Source: Sporomusa termitida (GTDB lineage Bacteria; Bacillota; Negativicutes; Sporomusales; Sporomusaceae). Taken from it: a DNA stretch of 64,000 nucleotides. Location: NCBI RefSeq assembly GCF_007641255.1, contig NZ_CP036259.1, positions 4,280,501 to 4,344,500 on the forward strand, given 5' to 3'. The notes under the pieces are model-generated. The model saw nothing but the letters and a program-made list of their open reading frames with translations, was not told where the DNA came from and searched no databases. This document shows positions 15,265-24,600 of this stretch, one piece after another. The position numbers were made by a program, and so were the translations under genes. Positions within the stretch are counted from its first letter, which is position 1. Every line of letters starts with the position of its first letter.

Positions 15265-16254
15265 TTATAGACCATTTACAATGTTTTCGGGCCGTTTACC
15301 GGCAAAAACTCGCTGAATGTTTTCCAGGGCTTTACCAAGCATCATCCGGAAACTGCTAACGGTAACGCCGGCTATATGCGGAGTTATCAGCAGCCTGTCC
15401 TGAGCAAGCGGCGATAGCTGCAATAAAGGATGTGTTGCCGCCGGTGGCTCAGGCGCCATAACATCAATTGCAGCCCCAGCAATCCAACCTGCTTCCAAGG
15501 CCTCTGCTAGCGCTGGCTGATCGACAACTTCACCCCGGGCGGTGTTAATAAGTAGACAATTAGGTTTCATCAGCCTCAATTCGCGGTGACCAATAATCCC
15601 TCTGGTTTCTTCGGTCAACGGGATATGCAGGCTAACAACATCACTGTCAGACAGTAAGCGTTCTAATGGCTTATAGTGAATGCCCAATTTAGCCTCCATA
15701 GCTTCAGGCTTACGGGTATGGTCGTAATAACTGACGGAAGCCCCAAGACATACAAGAATTTTTGCTGCCTCAACGCTGATTGAGCCCATACCGATTAAGC
15801 CGACAGAACTGCCTGCTATCTCAGTCAAGCCTTTCTGAAATAATTGCTGCCTAACTTTTGTGTAATATCCGCCTTTTGTTCCCCGGTCAGCAATGATCAG
15901 GCTGCGTTGTAATGCAATTATCAATCCAATTGTATATTCTGCTACGGTATGCGCATTCTGCCCAGGCACGTTGGCAACCTGGATACCTAAGCGGTTTGCG
16001 GCTTTAACATCTATACCGTCATAGCCGGCCCCCGCGGACTGGATAAGTTTAATATTAGAAATATTTTCCAGGACAGTGGCATTAACATTTTGAATAGCAG
16101 CCGGCACCAGCAAGCATTCCGCCCCCCGGCAGGCGGCAATAAACTCTTCATTGTCGGTAAAATCGATAAATTTGACATTCCAGTCGCTGGGTATTTCAGT
16201 TTTCGCCGCTTCGAATCGCCATTTTGGCATTACACTAGCAATAAATGACATCAT
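15265..16254 (-). CDS. D-2-hydroxyacid dehydrogenase, NAD-dependent
   Basis: 329 residues. The NAD-binding Rossmann segment is GLIGMGSISVEAAK (about residues 152-165, with S in place of the last glycine of GxGxxG). The catalytic Arg lies in NTARGE, Glu in MAPEPP and His in TPHIAG, all in the usual order. The family reduces 2-keto acids to D-2-hydroxy acids or the reverse. It is the last gene of the regulon, 9 bases after the aminotransferase, so it probably acts on the 2-keto acid that the aminotransferase makes. Confidence 0.9.
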   Translation of the reverse strand: MMSFIASVMPKWRFEAAKTEIPSDWNVKFIDFTDNEEFIAACRGAECLLVPAAIQNVNATVLENISNIKLIQSAGAGYDGIDVKAANRLGIQVANVPGQNAHTVAEYTIGLIIALQRSLIIADRGTKGGYYTKVRQQLFQKGLTEIAGSSVGLIGMGSISVEAAKILVCLGASVSYYDHTRKPEAMEAKLGIHYKPLERLLSDSDVVSLHIPLTEETRGIIGHRELRLMKPNCLLINTARGEVVDQPALAEALEAGWIAGAAIDVMAPEPPAATHPLLQLSPLAQDRLLITPHIAGVTVSSFRMMLGKALENIQRVFAGKRPENIVNGL

Positions 16255-16263
16255 TGGCTCCTC

Positions 16264-17442
16264 CTAAAAGACAGCTTTATCAATATTACGGCTTATCCTA
16301 CTGATGGCTTCAAGGATGCGGTTTGTCGGCGTTGTAAGTGAAATCCTGAAAAATCCTTCCCCGCCTTGACCATATCCTGTTCCCGGGGTGACCACAACCC
16401 CGGCCTTGTCAAGAACCATCTCAGAAAAGGACAGCGCTGTGTAGCCGGTCGGTACCGGTGCCCAGAGGTAAAAAGCCGCCTTTGGTTTTTCAAGTTTCCA
16501 ACCTAACCGGTTAAGCCCGTCAACAACAAGATCACGTCGTTCCTGATACAAATTCCGCAACGACTGCCCATAAGCAGGCGGCGTGTTAAGCCCAGCAATT
16601 GCAGCATACTGGATAGCCTGAAACTGCCCGGTGTCTATGTTGCTTTTAAGCCTGGTGAGCGCCTCCACAACCTCAGCATTACCGGCTATCCAACCGCTCC
16701 GCCAGCCAGTCATATTGTACGCTTTTGAAACAGAGCTAAACTCCACTCCCACCTCTTTTGCACCGGGGAATTGAAGAAAACTAGGTGGTCGATAATCGTC
16801 AAAATATATTTCCGAATAGGCACCGTCATGACATACGATAATATTATTATCCCGCGCAAATGCAATCAGCTCATGGAAAAAGGTCTCGCCAGCGATGGCG
16901 CCGGTTGGATTATTGGGATAATTAACAAACAGCAGCTTAGCCTTTTTGGCTATATCAGCAGGAATACTACCAAGATCAGGTAAATAGTTGTTTCTTTCAT
17001 TAACAGGCATATAATAGGGCACTGCTCCCGCCATTAATGCCCCAATCCGGTATACGGGGTAATGAATATCGCAAAGCAGTACCACATCCCCCGGATTTAG
17101 AAAACTCCAGGAAATGTGAAAAATCCCCTCTTTTGAGCCAATTACAGACGCAACTTGCGTTTTGGCGTCCAACCGGACACCAAAACGGTCAGCGTACCAC
17201 TGGGAAACAGCTTGCCGATAAGGCAATATCCCTATAGAGGAAGAATACCTGTGATTAGCCGGATTTTTTGCTTCTTTATATAGCTCTTCAATGATATGCT
17301 CGGGAGTGGGCTGATCCGGATCCCCAATTCCCAAATTAATAATATCTATACCCTGCTCCTTTTTCCGGGCAACTATTTTATCAAGCTTAGCAAACAAGTA
17401 CTCGGGCAAAGTGTCAATACGTTGAGCCGTCTCTATTAACAT
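16264..17442 (-). CDS. Class I/II PLP aminotransferase (DapL-like)
   Basis: 392 residues from the ATG at 17442, with GGTGGGG just upstream. Fold-type I motifs: INLGIGDPDQPTP near the N-terminus, FVNYPNNPTGA (about residue 170-180), CHDGAYSEIYFD, and the PLP-lysine in SSVSKAYNMTGWRSGW. It is most like LL-diaminopimelate or aromatic/aminoadipate aminotransferases; the substrate cannot be fixed from sequence. It has its own promoter with an operator in the spacer (17505-17532), separated from the upstream FadR gene. Confidence 0.88.
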   Translation of the reverse strand: MLIETAQRIDTLPEYLFAKLDKIVARKKEQGIDIINLGIGDPDQPTPEHIIEELYKEAKNPANHRYSSSIGILPYRQAVSQWYADRFGVRLDAKTQVASVIGSKEGIFHISWSFLNPGDVVLLCDIHYPVYRIGALMAGAVPYYMPVNERNNYLPDLGSIPADIAKKAKLLFVNYPNNPTGAIAGETFFHELIAFARDNNIIVCHDGAYSEIYFDDYRPPSFLQFPGAKEVGVEFSSVSKAYNMTGWRSGWIAGNAEVVEALTRLKSNIDTGQFQAIQYAAIAGLNTPPAYGQSLRNLYQERRDLVVDGLNRLGWKLEKPKAAFYLWAPVPTGYTALSFSEMVLDKAGVVVTPGTGYGQGGEGFFRISLTTPTNRILEAISRISRNIDKAVF

Positions 17443-17504
17443 AATCCCCACCACTCCACTCTTATCCCCAGCCATATTTTAATACTCTGCCAAAAGTCAA
17501 TATT

Positions 17505-17532
17505 GGCATATTTTTGGTCAGACCAAGTTCAA
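17505..17532 (-). promoter_or_regulatory. Aminotransferase promoter with FadR operator in its spacer
   Basis: The perfect palindrome TTGGTCTGACCAA (17514-17526; TTGGTCAGACCAA on plus) lies between TTGAAC (17527-17532) and TATGCC (17505-17510) on the minus strand, spacing 16. The same 13-base palindrome sits in the promoter at 26999-27027. The GT-N3-AC core fits FadR-type regulators; the regulator gene at 17575-18330 is adjacent. Confidence 0.75.
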
Positions 17533-17574
17533 CCACAAGCGGCAAAAGCAACCCTTGTATTGCATTAGTCAACC

Positions 17575-18330
17575 TTATTCCTTTTCCAGACTTCCTTGCT
17601 TATTGGAACCTGAATCTACTTCATCAAAATAGCATCTTAACTCTACTTCCGCTTTTTGTATGTGCTCTTTTATCAGCTCGGCTGCCCGATCTGGATCACG
17701 ATTTTGAATCGCATCCAGTATAAGGAAATTATGATCGCTCCAGTATCTTTGTTCTTCTATCGGCCCGCGCAACAATTCTCTTCGGCTTGGACCGTAACCC
17801 TCCCGCATTAACCCGGAAATCATTTGCATGATATTGTATAAAATGGTATTTTGGCTGGCCCTGGCAATTGATAAATGGAAATTTACGTCCGACTCTCCCG
17901 TATCTCTGGCGTTAAGGATATCATTATTCATCTCCATTGCAGCTTCTCTGATCTGGTATAAATCAGACTTACTCGCCCGTACCGCCGCTAATTTGGCAAT
18001 TTCGATCTCCAAAATCCGTCTGGTTTCCAGTAGTTCGAACACACTTTCCTTCTCTTTCAGCATAATAGCGGCTAAAGGCTCGACCATACTCTCAATGCCA
18101 ACCTTTTTTATACAAGCGCCGCCCCCCGGGGTAATATCAATAAGTCCCATTGAATCCAGTACCGTAAGTGCCTCCCGCAACGCCGACCGGCTAACCCCCA
18201 ATTTCTCGGCCAATTGGCGCTCTGGCAGTAATTGATCCCCTGGGGCCAATGATCCGTCTTGGATTAATTGCCGGATTTGGGCTACAATATCACGATATAA
18301 CCGTGTTTTTTTGCGCTGTGTTATTTCCAA
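17575..18330 (-). CDS. FadR-subfamily GntR regulator of the amino-acid catabolic regulon
   Basis: 251 residues starting at TTG, with GGGAG 10 bases upstream. A winged helix (about residues 8-75, with LPERQLAEKLGVSRSALREALTVLDSMG) is followed by an FCD helical domain (about 95-225) with metal/effector-site histidines in VNFHLSIA. It lies in the middle of the regulon it probably represses, and the two TTGGTC-N-GACCAA sites are its likely targets. The effector is probably the substrate or an intermediate of the pathway. Confidence 0.92.
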   Translation of the reverse strand: MEITQRKKTRLYRDIVAQIRQLIQDGSLAPGDQLLPERQLAEKLGVSRSALREALTVLDSMGLIDITPGGGACIKKVGIESMVEPLAAIMLKEKESVFELLETRRILEIEIAKLAAVRASKSDLYQIREAAMEMNNDILNARDTGESDVNFHLSIARASQNTILYNIMQMISGLMREGYGPSRRELLRGPIEEQRYWSDHNFLILDAIQNRDPDRAAELIKEHIQKAEVELRCYFDEVDSGSNKQGSLEKE

Positions 18331-18428
18331 TGTATCTCATCTCCCAAATATATTCAGTAAAATTATACTTTATTTATTAAAAATAAACTATACAAAATAT
18401 ATTATCTTGCAAGAGATGATGGGCAGCC

Positions 18429-19910
18429 TTAACGATTATCGATCTGGGCCCGTTGCAGCTTGCCGCTATAATCCACATATACCGATTTCCACTCTGTACA
18501 GAATTCAAAAGCAGCATTGGCCACTTCACGATGTCCATTGCCTGTACCACGTGTCCCGCCAAATGGCAAATGCACTTCAGCACCCGTTGTTCCAGCATTA
18601 ATATACACAATACCGGTAGTCAGTTCACGCATGGCCGTAAAGGCGGCATTGATATTGGCGGTATAAATGGAACTCGACAGGCCAAAAGCAGTATCGTTAT
18701 TGACGTCGATTGCCTCTTCCAGGCTGTCTATGGTAATTACCGATAAAACAGGGCCAAAAATTTCCTCCTGGGCTATACGCATGTTTCGGCTTACACCGTC
18801 AAACAGTGTCGGCAGGTAGAAGCTTCCGCCAGGCAATGAACTTATGGCCGTTATTTGACCGCCGGCCACTAATTTAGCGCCTTCAGCCACACCAATCTGT
18901 ACGTATTCATGGATCTTCTCCAGCTGGCCTTTGTTAATTACCGGTCCGACATCCACGGATGCATCTAACCCATTGCCAATTTTGAGTTCTTTGATACGGA
19001 CAACCAGTTTCTTAACTAATTCTTCTTTGACGTCTTTATGGACAATAACCCGGCTGCATGCTGTGCATCTTTGCCCTGTAGTACCGTAAGCGCTCCATAC
19101 AATGCCGTCAACTGCCAGATCCAAATCAGCATCATTCATAACAATAATGGCATTTTTGCCGCCCATTTCCAGTGACACCCGTTTGTTCAGAGCTGCCGCC
19201 CGTGCATATAAACCAGTACCGGTGGCAGTCGATCCAGTAAAGGAAATTGCTTTAACTTTCGGGTTATCAACAATGGCATTACCAACCTCTGAGCCTGAAC
19301 CGATTACCAGGTTGACTACCCCTGCCGGAACCCCGGCCGCTGCCAGAATCTTTACAAAAGCGGCACCAACGGCCGCTGCCTCGCTGGCTGGTTTGAAAAC
19401 TACAGTATTGCCGGCGATGAGTGCCGGCATTATTTTCCAGGCAGGTATGGCAACAGGAAAGTTCCAGGCCGAAATTGCCGCAATAACCCCTACCGGATCA
19501 CGCATAGTCAGGCAAAATTTATTTTTTAGCTCGGACGGTGTAGTGAAACCAAACAAACGTCGTCCTTCACCGGCCATATAAGCGGCTATATCAATGGCTT
19601 CCTGAACATCGCCCCGCGCCTCATGCAAAACCTTCCCCATCTCAGTGGTTAGTAATTGTGCCAGTTCTTCTTTATGTTCGCTAAGCTTATTGCTGATATT
19701 CATAATAATCTCAGCCCGTTCAGGCGCCGGGACTTTTCTCCAGGTGTTAAAGGCGGCAGCGGCGGCATCAACCGCTTGCCTCACATCCTCTGGTCCAGAC
19801 AAAGTAACAAGGCCAACAACCTCGCCGGTTGCAGGATTGGTGCTCGTAAATGTTCTTGCTGTAACAGACTCTACCCACAGGCCGTTAATATAATTCTTAA
19901 TAATTTCCAA
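18429..19910 (-). CDS. NAD(P)-dependent aldehyde dehydrogenase
   Basis: 493 residues from the TTG at 19910, chosen because AAGGAG lies 9 bases upstream and gives the normal family length. A longer frame to 20009 adds an unlikely Cys-rich tail that nearly reaches the preceding gene. Motifs: AWNFPVAIPAWKIMPAL, FTGSTATG, the catalytic Glu in LEMGGKN and the catalytic Cys in GQRCTACSR, then EEIFGPVL and PFGGTRGTG. It oxidises an aldehyde, probably a semialdehyde made by the flavoprotein complex encoded upstream, to the acid. It resembles succinate or aminoadipate semialdehyde dehydrogenases. Confidence 0.9.
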   Translation of the reverse strand: MEIIKNYINGLWVESVTARTFTSTNPATGEVVGLVTLSGPEDVRQAVDAAAAAFNTWRKVPAPERAEIIMNISNKLSEHKEELAQLLTTEMGKVLHEARGDVQEAIDIAAYMAGEGRRLFGFTTPSELKNKFCLTMRDPVGVIAAISAWNFPVAIPAWKIMPALIAGNTVVFKPASEAAAVGAAFVKILAAAGVPAGVVNLVIGSGSEVGNAIVDNPKVKAISFTGSTATGTGLYARAAALNKRVSLEMGGKNAIIVMNDADLDLAVDGIVWSAYGTTGQRCTACSRVIVHKDVKEELVKKLVVRIKELKIGNGLDASVDVGPVINKGQLEKIHEYVQIGVAEGAKLVAGGQITAISSLPGGSFYLPTLFDGVSRNMRIAQEEIFGPVLSVITIDSLEEAIDVNNDTAFGLSSSIYTANINAAFTAMRELTTGIVYINAGTTGAEVHLPFGGTRGTGNGHREVANAAFEFCTEWKSVYVDYSGKLQRAQIDNR

Positions 19911-19977
19911 TTCTTTAGTCTCCTTGTCTAAGATATATTTCTCGTCTAAACTACATAGTTGCTTAAGACAATCGCAT

Positions 19978-21099
19978 TTACAGCCGGGGTTTAAACCGGT
20001 CATGCGCAAAAAACTCTAAAGGCAATGTCGGTTGCTCGTCAGCCGCCAGTTCACTCAGCAGTTTGCCTACTACCGGGGCAATACCGAAACCGTGGCCACT
20101 AAAACCGCAAGCCAAAATCAAGCCAGGCAGGTCAGTCACCTTGCTAATGACTGGCAGGAGATCAGGCGTCTTATCCAAAAATCCTGACCAGGTGCGAACA
20201 ATACGGGCACGCCCCAATACGGGAAAGTAATTAAGAACCGCCCGGCAAATAGCAGGGGGAGTCAGCGGCCGGCTAACCGGCTGCTCTGCGTTGGCATAAT
20301 ACGGCTCAAGTCCGCTGGAACCGCCAAAGACAAAGGAGCCATGGCTTGTTTGATGCCCATAAAAATCAGCCGGCGCCGTACCGATCATCTGTGGAAACAT
20401 TGGCGGCTGGGCATCACTTACCAGGCATTCGATCAACGAAGTTTGCAAAGGTACGTCGACGCCAACAGAGTTAATAATAGGCCGGGAATCTAAGCCGGCG
20501 GCAATTATGACCGCACCGGCTTCATACCGCCCCTGGTCCGTAACGACTCCAGTCACCTTTCCCTTATACAGAAGCAAGGATTGCACTTGCTCACCGGTAA
20601 TAACCTCGGCGCCCAGTTCCCGGGCCTTCTTATAGAAGGCCAGCGTGGTGCGAAGCGGATTAGCGTGCCCGTCGGTCGGACAATAGCTGGCATATGTTAC
20701 CGCCTCGGCAACATACGGACATATTTCCTTAACTTGTGCGGCAGACAACATCACCATATCCAGACCTGCCGCCCGTCCCTGTTCAACCAATTGCTGCAAA
20801 ACCTGTTGATGCTCTGCGGTTTTTCCCAAACGCAAATTTCCCTGCTGGCAATACTCAATATCGACACCCAGTTCATCAGCAAGTCCAGGCCACATATTAC
20901 GCACGGCATACATAGCCAGGGGAAGCTCCCGGATATCCCGGGCAGACTGCCGGACACCGCCGCCATTGCGGCTTGAACCGCCGTCACCAATTTCGTTTCT
21001 TTCCAGCAGCAGTACCTGGGTGCCTTTGTTTTGCAAATAATATGCCGCCGCGCAGCCGATTACACCACCGCCGACAATAATTACATCTGGTTTGTTCAT
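19978..21099 (-). CDS. FAD-dependent amino/imino-acid dehydrogenase, small catalytic (beta) subunit
   Basis: 373 residues from the ATG at 21099. DAO-type flavoprotein: FAD-binding GGGVIGCAAAYYL (about residues 12-24), then EIGDGGSSRNGGGVRQS, and a C-terminal GFSGHGFGIAP. It matches the HcnC/OoxB/SoxB-like subunits of hydrogen cyanide synthase, opine oxidase and D-hydroxyproline dehydrogenase complexes, where this subunit oxidises a C-N bond of an amino or imino acid. Its partners are the three genes just upstream (21121, 21449, 23056). Confidence 0.88.
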   Translation of the reverse strand: MNKPDVIIVGGGVIGCAAAYYLQNKGTQVLLLERNEIGDGGSSRNGGGVRQSARDIRELPLAMYAVRNMWPGLADELGVDIEYCQQGNLRLGKTAEHQQVLQQLVEQGRAAGLDMVMLSAAQVKEICPYVAEAVTYASYCPTDGHANPLRTTLAFYKKARELGAEVITGEQVQSLLLYKGKVTGVVTDQGRYEAGAVIIAAGLDSRPIINSVGVDVPLQTSLIECLVSDAQPPMFPQMIGTAPADFYGHQTSHGSFVFGGSSGLEPYYANAEQPVSRPLTPPAICRAVLNYFPVLGRARIVRTWSGFLDKTPDLLPVISKVTDLPGLILACGFSGHGFGIAPVVGKLLSELAADEQPTLPLEFFAHDRFKPRL

Positions 21100-21120
21100 G
21101 TAGCCTTCGGTCACCTTCTT

Positions 21121-21441
21121 TTAGAATGCTTTGTCATTGGCATAAACGCTCATAGGTACTGAGCGTATAGGGTTACGGGCTGTCGAAAGTTCTATTTTCT
21201 CCCGTGGCACACATAGCTCTGCGGCGATAATGTCACGCACCTTACGGCTGCAGCTCTGCCCCTGGCAGAGCCCCATACCGGGTCTTAAGTACCGTTTGAC
21301 CTCGTTCATTGTCATCATACCTTCATACACAGCCCGGCGAATTTCGCCTTTGGTAACCTCTTCGCAGCGACAGATAACCAAAGAATCATCAGGTTGATCA
21401 ATAAAGGCTTTACCGGTAGCTGTCCGCTTAATCACACCCAT
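21121..21441 (-). CDS. BFD-like [2Fe-2S] subunit of the dehydrogenase complex
   Basis: 106 residues, start at the ATG 21441. Four cysteines in the BFD-type pattern (ICRCEEVTKGE, then GLCQGQSCSRKV) bind one [2Fe-2S] cluster. In HcnB/OoxA-type complexes this domain is often fused to the large subunit; here it is a separate gene, 4 bases after the large subunit and 21 bases before the beta subunit. It probably relays electrons between subunits. Confidence 0.85.
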   Translation of the reverse strand: MGVIKRTATGKAFIDQPDDSLVICRCEEVTKGEIRRAVYEGMMTMNEVKRYLRPGMGLCQGQSCSRKVRDIIAAELCVPREKIELSTARNPIRSVPMSVYANDKAF

Positions 21442-21448
21442 CACCCCT

Positions 21449-23059
21449 TCACCCTTCTTGCAGCGCTGCGCCCGGCTTGAAAAAGCGAGCTAGCATCGCC
21501 CATTGCCCAGGCACTTTCATTGTCAGCAGCGCGGTGCCGTCGCTCTTGGCATTTTTGCGAACACTAATCACCTCCGCTTCAGCCAGTACAGCCCCGGAGC
21601 GATCACAAGCCATGCCTTTCGAACCGGGAACAGGCAACGGAACCAGTTCATAAGGAATACTTACGGCCGCAAAATTATCCGCATAGGTTTCGTTTACCAA
21701 AAAGATTGCCTGTCCCGGACAAGAAATGACACATAATCCGCAGCCCGAACAGTGGGCAGATGACACCATAACCGGCAAATTGGTAATTTTATCGCCAACT
21801 TTAATGCAGCCCTTAGGACATACATCCTGACAGGGATTGCAAGGGATATTCTGCGTACACTCCAGCACCGCCACCAGCCCCTGCTTCCGCGCTGCTTCAC
21901 CGGGAATACCGGGAAAAACGGTCAGTTCACGCTCGTCAAGATAACCTTTGGTTAATAGCGTCTGTGAAAGAGGCTGCCCTTCAGCAGTATGTTTAGGCTG
22001 CGTTTTTTCCCCGCCGTCGTGCCCGAAGGTTCCGCCGCGCAATTGCATGAGCGACGTTTTATATTCAGCATGATACCGCTCAAATTCCGTCCGGCTGATA
22101 TACCCATGCCGGCAGGCGATAGCATTGCCCGCAATCCGGCCCTGCAGCATGGCTGAGCTGGCCTCTTCGATCCCGGCTACATCGCCGGCCGCATAAATAT
22201 CTTTAACAGTAGTCTCACCGTATTCATCACATACCGGTACCAAACCACCCTTATGCGGGTGATCCTGCAGCAGGCAGCCTGCCAACCGCGCCAATTGGGA
22301 CATTGGCGACAAGCCAACCGCCAAGCAGATTACATCCACATCCAAAAACTTTTCACTGCCGGGAACAGGCTGCCAGGCCTGGTCAACCTCCACAATAGTA
22401 GCGCCACACACACGATCCGTTCCGTGGGCCTGCGCAATGGTATGCGACAGATAAAAAGGCACCCCCATTCGGGCAATTTTAGCCGCATGTACCCCGTAAC
22501 CGCCAATATGCGCCGCCGCATCGATAACGGCGGCAACCTGGCAGCCGGCCTGAATCAGCTGATACCCCACCACAACGCCGACATTGCCTGACCCTACCAT
22601 CAATACTTTGCTGCCAGGCCGCAAGCCGTAAATATTCATTAGTGTCTGCGCCGCACCGGCGCCGATTACGCCCGGCAAAGTCCAGCCCGGGAAAGAAATG
22701 ACGTTTTCACTCGCCCCGGTAGCAATTACAATACTGTTGCCTACATAATATTCCATCTGAGTATCAATCATCACCGTAATCTGCTTATTGTCAAATATGC
22801 CGACAACCTGCGCACCCAGGACAACTTTTACCCCCAAGCCAACCGCTTGGGCCAGCAGCCTTTCCCCAATACGAAAACCTCGCTCCCGCGCCTGGTGCTC
22901 TTTTGCTCCGAAGAACTTATGGATTTGTTTGAACAACTGACCGCCCGGCTTGTCGTTTTCATCAAATACGACAACTTTTAAGCCGCGGGCAGCGGCTTCA
23001 ATGGCCGCCGACAAGCCTGCAGGGCCGGCGCCGATTATGATTACTTCGTATCTAATCAT
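21449..23059 (-). CDS. Large FAD/NAD-type subunit with two added 4Fe-4S motifs
   Basis: 536 residues. An N-terminal pyridine-nucleotide-disulfide-oxidoreductase fold: GAGPAGLSAAIEAAARG (about residues 9-25), a second dinucleotide motif VGSGNVGVVVGY, and YAAGDVAG. This matches HcnB/OoxA/SoxA-like large subunits. After it come two ferredoxin motifs (CNPCQDVCPKGC and CSGCGLCVISCPG, about residues 400-450), which the aerobic homologues lack to my knowledge; these would carry electrons to ferredoxin or a membrane carrier in an anaerobe. The start overlaps the 2Fe-2S gene by 4 bases (ATGA). Confidence 0.85.
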   Translation of the reverse strand: MIRYEVIIIGAGPAGLSAAIEAAARGLKVVVFDENDKPGGQLFKQIHKFFGAKEHQARERGFRIGERLLAQAVGLGVKVVLGAQVVGIFDNKQITVMIDTQMEYYVGNSIVIATGASENVISFPGWTLPGVIGAGAAQTLMNIYGLRPGSKVLMVGSGNVGVVVGYQLIQAGCQVAAVIDAAAHIGGYGVHAAKIARMGVPFYLSHTIAQAHGTDRVCGATIVEVDQAWQPVPGSEKFLDVDVICLAVGLSPMSQLARLAGCLLQDHPHKGGLVPVCDEYGETTVKDIYAAGDVAGIEEASSAMLQGRIAGNAIACRHGYISRTEFERYHAEYKTSLMQLRGGTFGHDGGEKTQPKHTAEGQPLSQTLLTKGYLDERELTVFPGIPGEAARKQGLVAVLECTQNIPCNPCQDVCPKGCIKVGDKITNLPVMVSSAHCSGCGLCVISCPGQAIFLVNETYADNFAAVSIPYELVPLPVPGSKGMACDRSGAVLAEAEVISVRKNAKSDGTALLTMKVPGQWAMLARFFKPGAALQEG

Positions 23060-23382
23060 TGCCTCCCGGTCACTCCTTCATTACTTGTTCCGTACTGAGT
23101 CTCAACTTTCATTCCCGCCTGCAGGGGTGTGACGCAAGTCCTTATATTAGGCGCACCATCAACAATCATGACACAGTCGTTGCAACGCCCGATAGCGCAG
23201 AAAATGCCGCGTGGTTCCGCCCGTTTGGCAGTATAGTGGTGTACCATTACGCCGTTATCGCGCAGGGCAATGGCAATCGGCTCCCCCTCAAAACCTTCAT
23301 ATTCTTTCCCATCGAATAAAAAAGCAACTCGCTTGCCTCTATGAAATTCCGGCAAAATAGGATGATTTTCAATGCGATACAT
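23056..23382 (-). CDS. HcnA-like plant-type [2Fe-2S] subunit
   Basis: 108 residues. A short FDGKEYEGFEGEPIAIAL beta-grasp fold is followed by FCAIGRCNDCVMIVDG and RTCVTPL, with four cysteines placed as in HcnA or the N-terminus of sarcosine oxidase alpha. It forms the first subunit of the heteromeric dehydrogenase and is translationally coupled to the large subunit. GGAGG lies 8 bases before the ATG. Confidence 0.88.
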   Translation of the reverse strand: MYRIENHPILPEFHRGKRVAFLFDGKEYEGFEGEPIAIALRDNGVMVHHYTAKRAEPRGIFCAIGRCNDCVMIVDGAPNIRTCVTPLQAGMKVETQYGTSNEGVTGRQ

Positions 23383-23417
23383 CGATTAGCCTCCAAAACG
23401 TTAGCTCAGTAGATAAT

Positions 23418-24563
23418 CTATTCTTCCGAATAGGCAATCTCAATGCCTCTGTTCTTCAGTTCAGCAATAAACGGCGCAAACCGGTCACCAATAAGCAGCT
23501 GCTCAGGTGCAATAACCCCGCATTCCGCAAGCTTGCCCTCAGCCAGCCACTCGGCAATTATGACTGCCGGAAAACCTGTTGTTTTGGCCATCGAAGTCAT
23601 TTGCCGCTCCCGGTCATATAAGTCGACCATTTCCCATTGTAATCTAACCGGCTTGCCGGCTCGTTTACCGGTAACAACTACTCTTAGCACCGTAATATCC
23701 TCTTCGGATTTTCCCTTCATTTGCGGTTCTAATAGTACCATACTCAGTTTGCGCGGGCTTACCATAACCCCATCAACCTCAACCGGGGTCTCAGCCAGGA
23801 AGCCCAACTCAGCCAATACTTTCATTTTCGCATAATGCCCTTTATACCGGACTGTCTTCTCATAGACAGTCTTAATTTTGCCTTTCATGGTGCAGCCCAG
23901 GCTGTGTGCATCGGTTATAACTGCCTCACATTCACCGACTGGTTCGGCAAAATAGCAGGTTTCCAGCTCGGACAGAGCCGGTAATTGCGTCATTTTACCA
24001 TCGATCATGGCCAAGGCCGGGCGAGTAAACAGCCCCATAAGACTTTCCAGACGGAATACAACTTGATACCACAAAGGCGGCAACGGATACCGTGGAATCC
24101 CGCCGCAATAAACCTGGGCTTCCTCGGCTTCGTCCAATATTTCCGCCCCCCGTCCTGCCAGTACGTTGGCAATTCCGGGTGCAACGCCAATCCCTGGAAC
24201 AATAAGCACGCCGGCGGACCGGGCAGCATTATCCAGTTCAGCTTTTTCCGGATAACGCGAGCCAACTAAATCAACCAAGTGGCAACCGGCTTTAATGGCC
24301 GCTAGGATGGACGGCAAGCTCAAAGAATGCGGCAATGCAGCAATTGCAACATCTGCCTCCTTTAAAATGCTTTCCATGACTCCTTCGACATCTAAGGAAG
24401 CAACTTGACCCTTAACTTTCGCATTCATTGCTTCGGCCACACACTTTTCTACACTTGCGGCGAAGGCGTCGACAACAACAACCGCTTCTATATTGGGATG
24501 TTTCGCCAGTTCCTTGACCGTCATACAACCAATCATACCGGCACCTAAGACTACTGCTTTCAT
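23418..24563 (-). CDS. Saccharopine dehydrogenase-family protein
   Basis: 381 residues. N-terminal Rossmann fold GAGMIGCMTVKELAKHP (about residues 7-23), then the PGIGVAPGIANVLAGRGAE segment (about 120-138) and a C-terminal Sacchrp_dh_C-like domain with TTGFPAVI. Family members make or cleave saccharopine or related N-carboxyalkyl amino acids with NAD(P). It lies between the ABC importer and the flavoprotein complex, hinting that the imported compound is an opine, saccharopine-like or lysine-derived molecule. The exact activity is not deducible. Confidence 0.85.
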   Translation of the reverse strand: MKAVVLGAGMIGCMTVKELAKHPNIEAVVVVDAFAASVEKCVAEAMNAKVKGQVASLDVEGVMESILKEADVAIAALPHSLSLPSILAAIKAGCHLVDLVGSRYPEKAELDNAARSAGVLIVPGIGVAPGIANVLAGRGAEILDEAEEAQVYCGGIPRYPLPPLWYQVVFRLESLMGLFTRPALAMIDGKMTQLPALSELETCYFAEPVGECEAVITDAHSLGCTMKGKIKTVYEKTVRYKGHYAKMKVLAELGFLAETPVEVDGVMVSPRKLSMVLLEPQMKGKSEEDITVLRVVVTGKRAGKPVRLQWEMVDLYDRERQMTSMAKTTGFPAVIIAEWLAEGKLAECGVIAPEQLLIGDRFAPFIAELKNRGIEIAYSEE

Positions 24564-24600
24564 AATTACACCTCTATTTTTAGAATATTCTCATGCGGTC

